Assembly (NCBI RefSeq): GCF_001021975.1
Contig: NZ_CP009928.1
Span: forward strand, 1,860,001-1,924,000
DNA: 64,000 nucleotides
Origin: Chryseobacterium gallinarum
Lineage (GTDB): Bacteria; Bacteroidota; Bacteroidia; Flavobacteriales; Weeksellaceae
Direction: 5' to 3'
The notes beneath the pieces were generated by a model. It made no database searches. It was not told the origin of the DNA and worked only from the letters and a program-made list of their open reading frames with translations. The position numbers were made by a program, and so were the translations under genes. This document shows positions 60,853-64,000 of the stretch, in pieces; the first letter of the stretch is position 1; each line of letters opens with the position of its first letter.

Positions 60853-61317
60853 TTACGGTTTAGCCGTTTCTATTTTTACTCCAATATCTTCTATTCCCGG
60901 AAGGTTGTCATTTCTCATCGCCTGGATAAGGCCGATTTCATATTTTCCTTTTGCAGGAAACCTGTACTTCAACTTATATTGAAACAATGTTTCTTTTGTG
61001 TCACCAAAGCCTGTACCAAGCCATTCTCCATTTGGTTTTGCCAGGATATAATTTAAAGTGTCCGTCTCCTTTTTCTTATTTTGAATGTCGGTGAAATTAA
61101 CAATTAACCTTATATTGCTATAGGGGTAATCATTATTGTTTCTTACGACAAATATAATATTTTTAGGATTCTGCGGATCTGAAATTTCAAGATTAAATTT
61201 TTGCTCGCTTTTCTTATTCCATTTATTATCAACAGAATTCATGATAATGTCTTCTCCCTGGGAAGAATTACAGCCCAAGAAAAAGATAAGGGAAAATAAT
61301 CCTAAAATTTTATGCAT
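60853..61317 (-). CDS. gldH: Gliding motility lipoprotein GldH
   Basis: A 154-aa lipoprotein (MHKILGLFSLIFFLGCNSSQ). The ATG at 61317 is chosen since it gives this lipobox directly; upstream frames extend into the ricT end. It shows VVRNNNDYPYSNIRLIVNFT and LAKPNGEWLGTGFGDTKETL, followed by QYKLKYRFPAKGKYEIGLIQ, the segments that define GldH. GldH is required for gliding and chitin use in Flavobacterium johnsoniae and stabilises the T9SS/gliding apparatus. Overlaps ricT by 8 bases; its location ahead of a PBP is conserved in flavobacteria as far as I recall. Confidence 0.92.
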   Translation of the reverse strand: MHKILGLFSLIFFLGCNSSQGEDIIMNSVDNKWNKKSEQKFNLEISDPQNPKNIIFVVRNNNDYPYSNIRLIVNFTDIQNKKKETDTLNYILAKPNGEWLGTGFGDTKETLFQYKLKYRFPAKGKYEIGLIQAMRNDNLPGIEDIGVKIETAKP

Positions 61318-62680
61318 TTTTATCTTTTTTTGGAGGATATTTCTTTTTAAACTTTTTCTTATTCGGGTTTTGTGGCTTTTTATCAGCATCTGTATTAACT
61401 TCTGCCTTTTCTACAGCGGCTTTTGGCTGAGGCTGAGGCTTTTGTTGTTTATTCTGGTTCCCTGTATGAGGATTAGGATTTTCAGATTTTTCAGTCCGTT
61501 CCTGTCTCTCCGGTCTGTTTCTTTTTTGTCCTTGTCCCTGCTGATTGTTATTTTGCCTGTTTTGATTGTTTTTGTTTCTATTTCCCCTGTTTTTCTTTTC
61601 AAAGCGATCCATATTATTCTCCTGAATAAGGTCAATACTTTGCACAGAAGATTCAGGTTGCTTCAATTCTTCCAAAGGAGGGGTTTTTTCACCTCTTTTA
61701 TTTTTCGAAATCAGCTTTTTGACAAGATCAATATCAAAATCATACCAGGCAATAGAGTTTTCTACGTAAGCAAACCACATTTTCTTTTTGAAAACATCTA
61801 TTTTGATACAGAATGCTTTTCCTTTTTCTGTTTCCAGTGTTGTAGAGGAGGAAGGGAAATGGCTTAGTGCATCTAGGTAACTGTCCAGTTCGTAGTTAAG
61901 ACAGCATTTGAGTTTTCCGCATTGCCCCGCCAGCTTCTGAGGATTGATACTTAATTGCTGATATCTTGCGACATTTGTGTTTACTGATCTGAAATCAGTA
62001 AGCCACGTGGAACAGCAAAGTTCACGTCCACAAGAGCCGATACCTCCTACCTTGGCTGCTTCCTGTCTGAAACCGATCTGTTTCATATCGATTTTCGTTC
62101 TGAAAGACCCGGCGTAATCCTTGATTAGCTGTCTGAAGTCTACCCGGTTGTCAGCAGTATAATAAAAAGTGATTTTTGAAGCATCTCCCTGATATTCTAC
62201 ATCAGTAACTTTCATTTCAAGGCCCAGTCTCTGAGCAATTTTCCTTGCCTCAAGCTTTACGCCGTCTTCTTTTTTTCTTGCTTCCTGCCATACCTCAAGA
62301 TCTTTTTGGTTGGCCTGTCTGTATATTTTGAGTGCAGATTCTTCAGAAAACTTTTTCTTTTTCATCTGAATCTTTACTAATTCTCCTGTAAGGCTTACAA
62401 CGCCTACATCGTGTCCCGGACTTGATTCTACTGTAACTACGCTGCCTATATGTAAAGGGATATTATTTACATTTTTATAAAAAGATTTCCTGTCATTTTT
62501 AAACCTAACTTCTACAAAATCACACCTGTTCGGTGCAGGGTTGTTGATGTTAGAAAGCCAGTCAAAAACACTTAATTTATAACTATTCCCGCAGGTATTT
62601 ACATTTTCACAGCCACTTGCGGTTTTCTTAGGACCACAAGAATGTGCAGAATCGCCGGATGTTTTACATCCACAACTCAT
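61310..62680 (-). CDS. ricT: PSP1/RicT-type regulatory protein with Cys-rich head and basic tail
   Basis: A 456-aa protein. The Cys-rich N-terminus (MSCGCKTSGDSAHSCGPKK, then CENVNTCGNSYKL) is followed by the PSP1 domain (about 70-300): FVEVRFKNDRKSFYKN, YTADNRVDFRQLIKDYAGSF, GGIGSCGRELCCSTWLTDF and PQKLAGQCGKLKCCLNYELD. The CCS and KCC motifs coordinate Fe-S clusters in RicT. The last 130 residues are Asn/Gln/Lys-rich and probably disordered. In Bacillus RicAFT affects RNA maturation and biofilm; the flavobacterial role is unknown. First gene of the operon. Confidence 0.9.
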   Translation of the reverse strand: MSCGCKTSGDSAHSCGPKKTASGCENVNTCGNSYKLSVFDWLSNINNPAPNRCDFVEVRFKNDRKSFYKNVNNIPLHIGSVVTVESSPGHDVGVVSLTGELVKIQMKKKKFSEESALKIYRQANQKDLEVWQEARKKEDGVKLEARKIAQRLGLEMKVTDVEYQGDASKITFYYTADNRVDFRQLIKDYAGSFRTKIDMKQIGFRQEAAKVGGIGSCGRELCCSTWLTDFRSVNTNVARYQQLSINPQKLAGQCGKLKCCLNYELDSYLDALSHFPSSSTTLETEKGKAFCIKIDVFKKKMWFAYVENSIAWYDFDIDLVKKLISKNKRGEKTPPLEELKQPESSVQSIDLIQENNMDRFEKKNRGNRNKNNQNRQNNNQQGQGQKRNRPERQERTEKSENPNPHTGNQNKQQKPQPQPKAAVEKAEVNTDADKKPQNPNKKKFKKKYPPKKDKNA

Positions 62681-62702
62681 ATTACTATTATTTATAATCT
62701 TG

Positions 62703-62710
62703 CAAATTTA
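62703..62710 (-). promoter_or_regulatory. Possible -7 element of the ricT-gldH-PBP1A operon
   Basis: The minus strand reads TAAATTTG, 22 bases before the ricT ATG. No clear TTTG at the -33 position. Confidence 0.45.
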
Positions 62711-62931
62711 TGTATTTTTATCTTTATGCAATTCTAAAATAGTTAAATATTCCATAACAGCATTGTTTAACATTAAACATTCCAATAAATGTGACTTTAG
62801 AATACCTACAAATGTTTAATAACGATGCTTTTGTATAAAACTTTTCTTGAAGTATTATTTTAAACATAATTTTCTTTTAAGATATTGTTTAAAATGTTGG
62901 GAAATATTAACAGACCTATTCAAAATAATTT

Positions 62932-62939
62932 TATATTTG
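62932..62939 (+). promoter_or_regulatory. Possible -7 element of the FadL-like gene
   Basis: TATATTTG lies 19 bases before the ATG at 62959 and matches TAnnTTTG. The -33 element is not clear. Confidence 0.45.
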
Positions 62940-62958
62940 GATTATATAATAATAGTCT

Positions 62959-64000
62959 ATGAAAAAAATATTAGTATCAACTGCTTTATTGGCGGGCGTT
63001 TTATCTTACGCAGGAGGCTTCAGGGTATCTCTGCAAGGGGTAAAGCAATTGGCAATGGCGCATACTAGTGCTCATGCCGAAGATGCGAGTGTGACATTCT
63101 TTAACCCGGCGGGTATGTCATTTATCCCTTCCAAGCTGAGTATAGTAGCAGGAGGGTTTGGTGCAAGTAATAAAGTTACTTTTCAAAACTTAAATACGTT
63201 ACAAAGTACAGAAACGGATAACCCTTTAGGGACTCCTATCTATGCAGCGATTACTTATAAACCACTGGAAAACCTATCAGTAGGTTTCAGCTTTTCAACG
63301 CCTTTCGGAAGTACCATTCAATGGCCTGAAAACTGGGAAGGTAAGGAAATGGTACAAAAAATGGAATTGAAGAGTTATTATTTTCAGCCAATGGTTTCTG
63401 TGAAGCTGGCTCCATGGTTATCTTTCGGTGCAAGCTATATCTATGCGAGAGGAAAGGTAGATTGGGATAAAGCGGTAACGCAGTTCGACGGTCAGGTTAA
63501 TATCAATGATGAAAAAGCAACCGGACACGGATATGGTTTCGGATTCTACTTCAGGCCTGATCCTAAGCTGGATGTAAGTGTGGCTTACCGTTCACCGGTG
63601 GATATGAAAGCCAAAAACGGTACAGCGACTTTCAAATTTCCGTCGCAGTCTGTTTATTCCCAGCTGAAACTCAACGCTGCCGGACAGGATGCTTTCTCGG
63701 CAACACTTCCACTGGTTGAAGAATATACAATAGGGTTAACTTATAAAGTAACTCCGAAATGGCAGGTTTCTGCAGATTTCAACTATCACGGATGGGAAAG
63801 ATACAGCAGGCTGACTTTGGATTTTGCCAATGCACCGATTGGAAATCAGGCAGACCCGACGATTCTTGTGAATCCTAAGAATTTTAAAAATTCAAAAACA
63901 TTCAGACTGGGGACCCAGTATGCATTCAGCAATATGATCTATGGACGATTAGGTGCTTATTATGATGAATCACCTTATACCAACGAAAACTTTATTCCGG
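62959..64000 (+). CDS. OmpP1/FadL-family outer-membrane transporter (C-terminus off the right edge)
   Basis: An open frame of 347 codons runs from the ATG at 62959 past the window edge. After the signal peptide (MKKILVSTALLAGVLSYAGG) the mature protein begins GFRVSLQGVKQLAMAHTSAH and then AEDASVTFFNPAGMSFIP, which is the FadL hatch-domain signature. Alternating aromatic beta-strands follow: VGFSFSTPFGSTIQWPENW, VDVSVAYRSP-like DVSVAYRSPVDMK and VSADFNYHGWERYSRLTLDF. FadL proteins carry long-chain fatty acids or other hydrophobic molecules across the outer membrane. The 278-base upstream region also holds a TGTTTAA...TTAAACA palindrome. Confidence 0.92.
   Translation, partial: MKKILVSTALLAGVLSYAGGFRVSLQGVKQLAMAHTSAHAEDASVTFFNPAGMSFIPSKLSIVAGGFGASNKVTFQNLNTLQSTETDNPLGTPIYAAITYKPLENLSVGFSFSTPFGSTIQWPENWEGKEMVQKMELKSYYFQPMVSVKLAPWLSFGASYIYARGKVDWDKAVTQFDGQVNINDEKATGHGYGFGFYFRPDPKLDVSVAYRSPVDMKAKNGTATFKFPSQSVYSQLKLNAAGQDAFSATLPLVEEYTIGLTYKVTPKWQVSADFNYHGWERYSRLTLDFANAPIGNQADPTILVNPKNFKNSKTFRLGTQYAFSNMIYGRLGAYYDESPYTNENFIP

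Noticed and set aside
1..64000. tRNA, rRNA, CRISPR arrays and riboswitches
   Set aside because: Scanning by eye of the intergenic gaps, all shorter than about 280 bases apart from those holding pseudogenes, showed no cloverleaf, rRNA segment, regular repeat-spacer array or known aptamer. A covariance-model search would be needed to exclude small RNAs.

Overview
The window looks like chromosomal DNA of a Bacteroidota bacterium of the Flavobacteriales, most likely a Chryseobacterium-like member of the Weeksellaceae. The evidence is low GC, T9SS type A C-terminal sorting domains, a gliding-motility lipoprotein (GldH), GLPGLI and DUF3078 proteins, an S46 dipeptidyl-peptidase, an alternative complex III (ActA-F) in place of a bc1 complex, and promoters of the TTTG-N20-TAnnTTTG type. 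I found no rRNA, tRNA, CRISPR array or recognisable transposase. Genus-level assignment is inference.

Left part (1-20,000). This holds a DUF1905 fragment, an S46 peptidase, and a META-domain lipoprotein. A minus-strand surface-protein operon follows (T9SS protein, 840-aa repeat protein, 135-aa repeat protein), with a LytTR response regulator upstream whose phospho-acceptor position is Glu. Next is a plus-strand run: hflX, DUF4919, CPA1 antiporter, AlkD-like, DUF6122, ChaA-like exchanger, Kir channel, YkgJ-like. Then come truncated haemoglobin, gdhA, dprA and a rhomboid protease.

Accessory module (19,850-28,964). Two closely similar DUF3078 genes in the same orientation flank about 7 kb. That interval encodes a 1395-aa LysM + PAAR-like (DUF4280) protein ending in a peptidoglycan-binding domain, an M15-type peptidase and a GH24 lysozyme. 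Three lipoprotein loci follow it. One is intact, one carries several frame changes and one is probably truncated; the last two share a DFNFDGxEDFAI segment. Base composition becomes clearly AT-richer at about 23,880, inside the large gene. I read this as a contact-dependent antibacterial effector with a swapped toxin end and a partly decayed immunity array.

Centre (29,000-44,800). A suf Fe-S operon (sufA-like, a dead four-helix-bundle gene, sufB, a GNAT gene, sufC, sufD) is followed by GLPGLI and metallopeptidase genes. Next is a small operon starting with a 55-aa double-glycine-leader, four-cysteine peptide that is easily missed. Then come an LtaS-type sulfatase-fold protein, ribH with a TPR protein, apt with a lipoprotein, and a secreted hypothetical protein.

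Right part (44,800-64,000). The six-gene actABCDEF operon encodes quinol:cytochrome c oxidoreductase. It is followed by a SPOR-domain protein, a membrane protein, an Asp-box T9SS protein, SelO, and the ricT-gldH-PBP1A operon. A FadL-type outer-membrane protein runs off the right edge.

The best candidates for under-described biology are the effector/immunity module between the DUF3078 paralogues and the double-glycine peptide operon with its GLPGLI partner.
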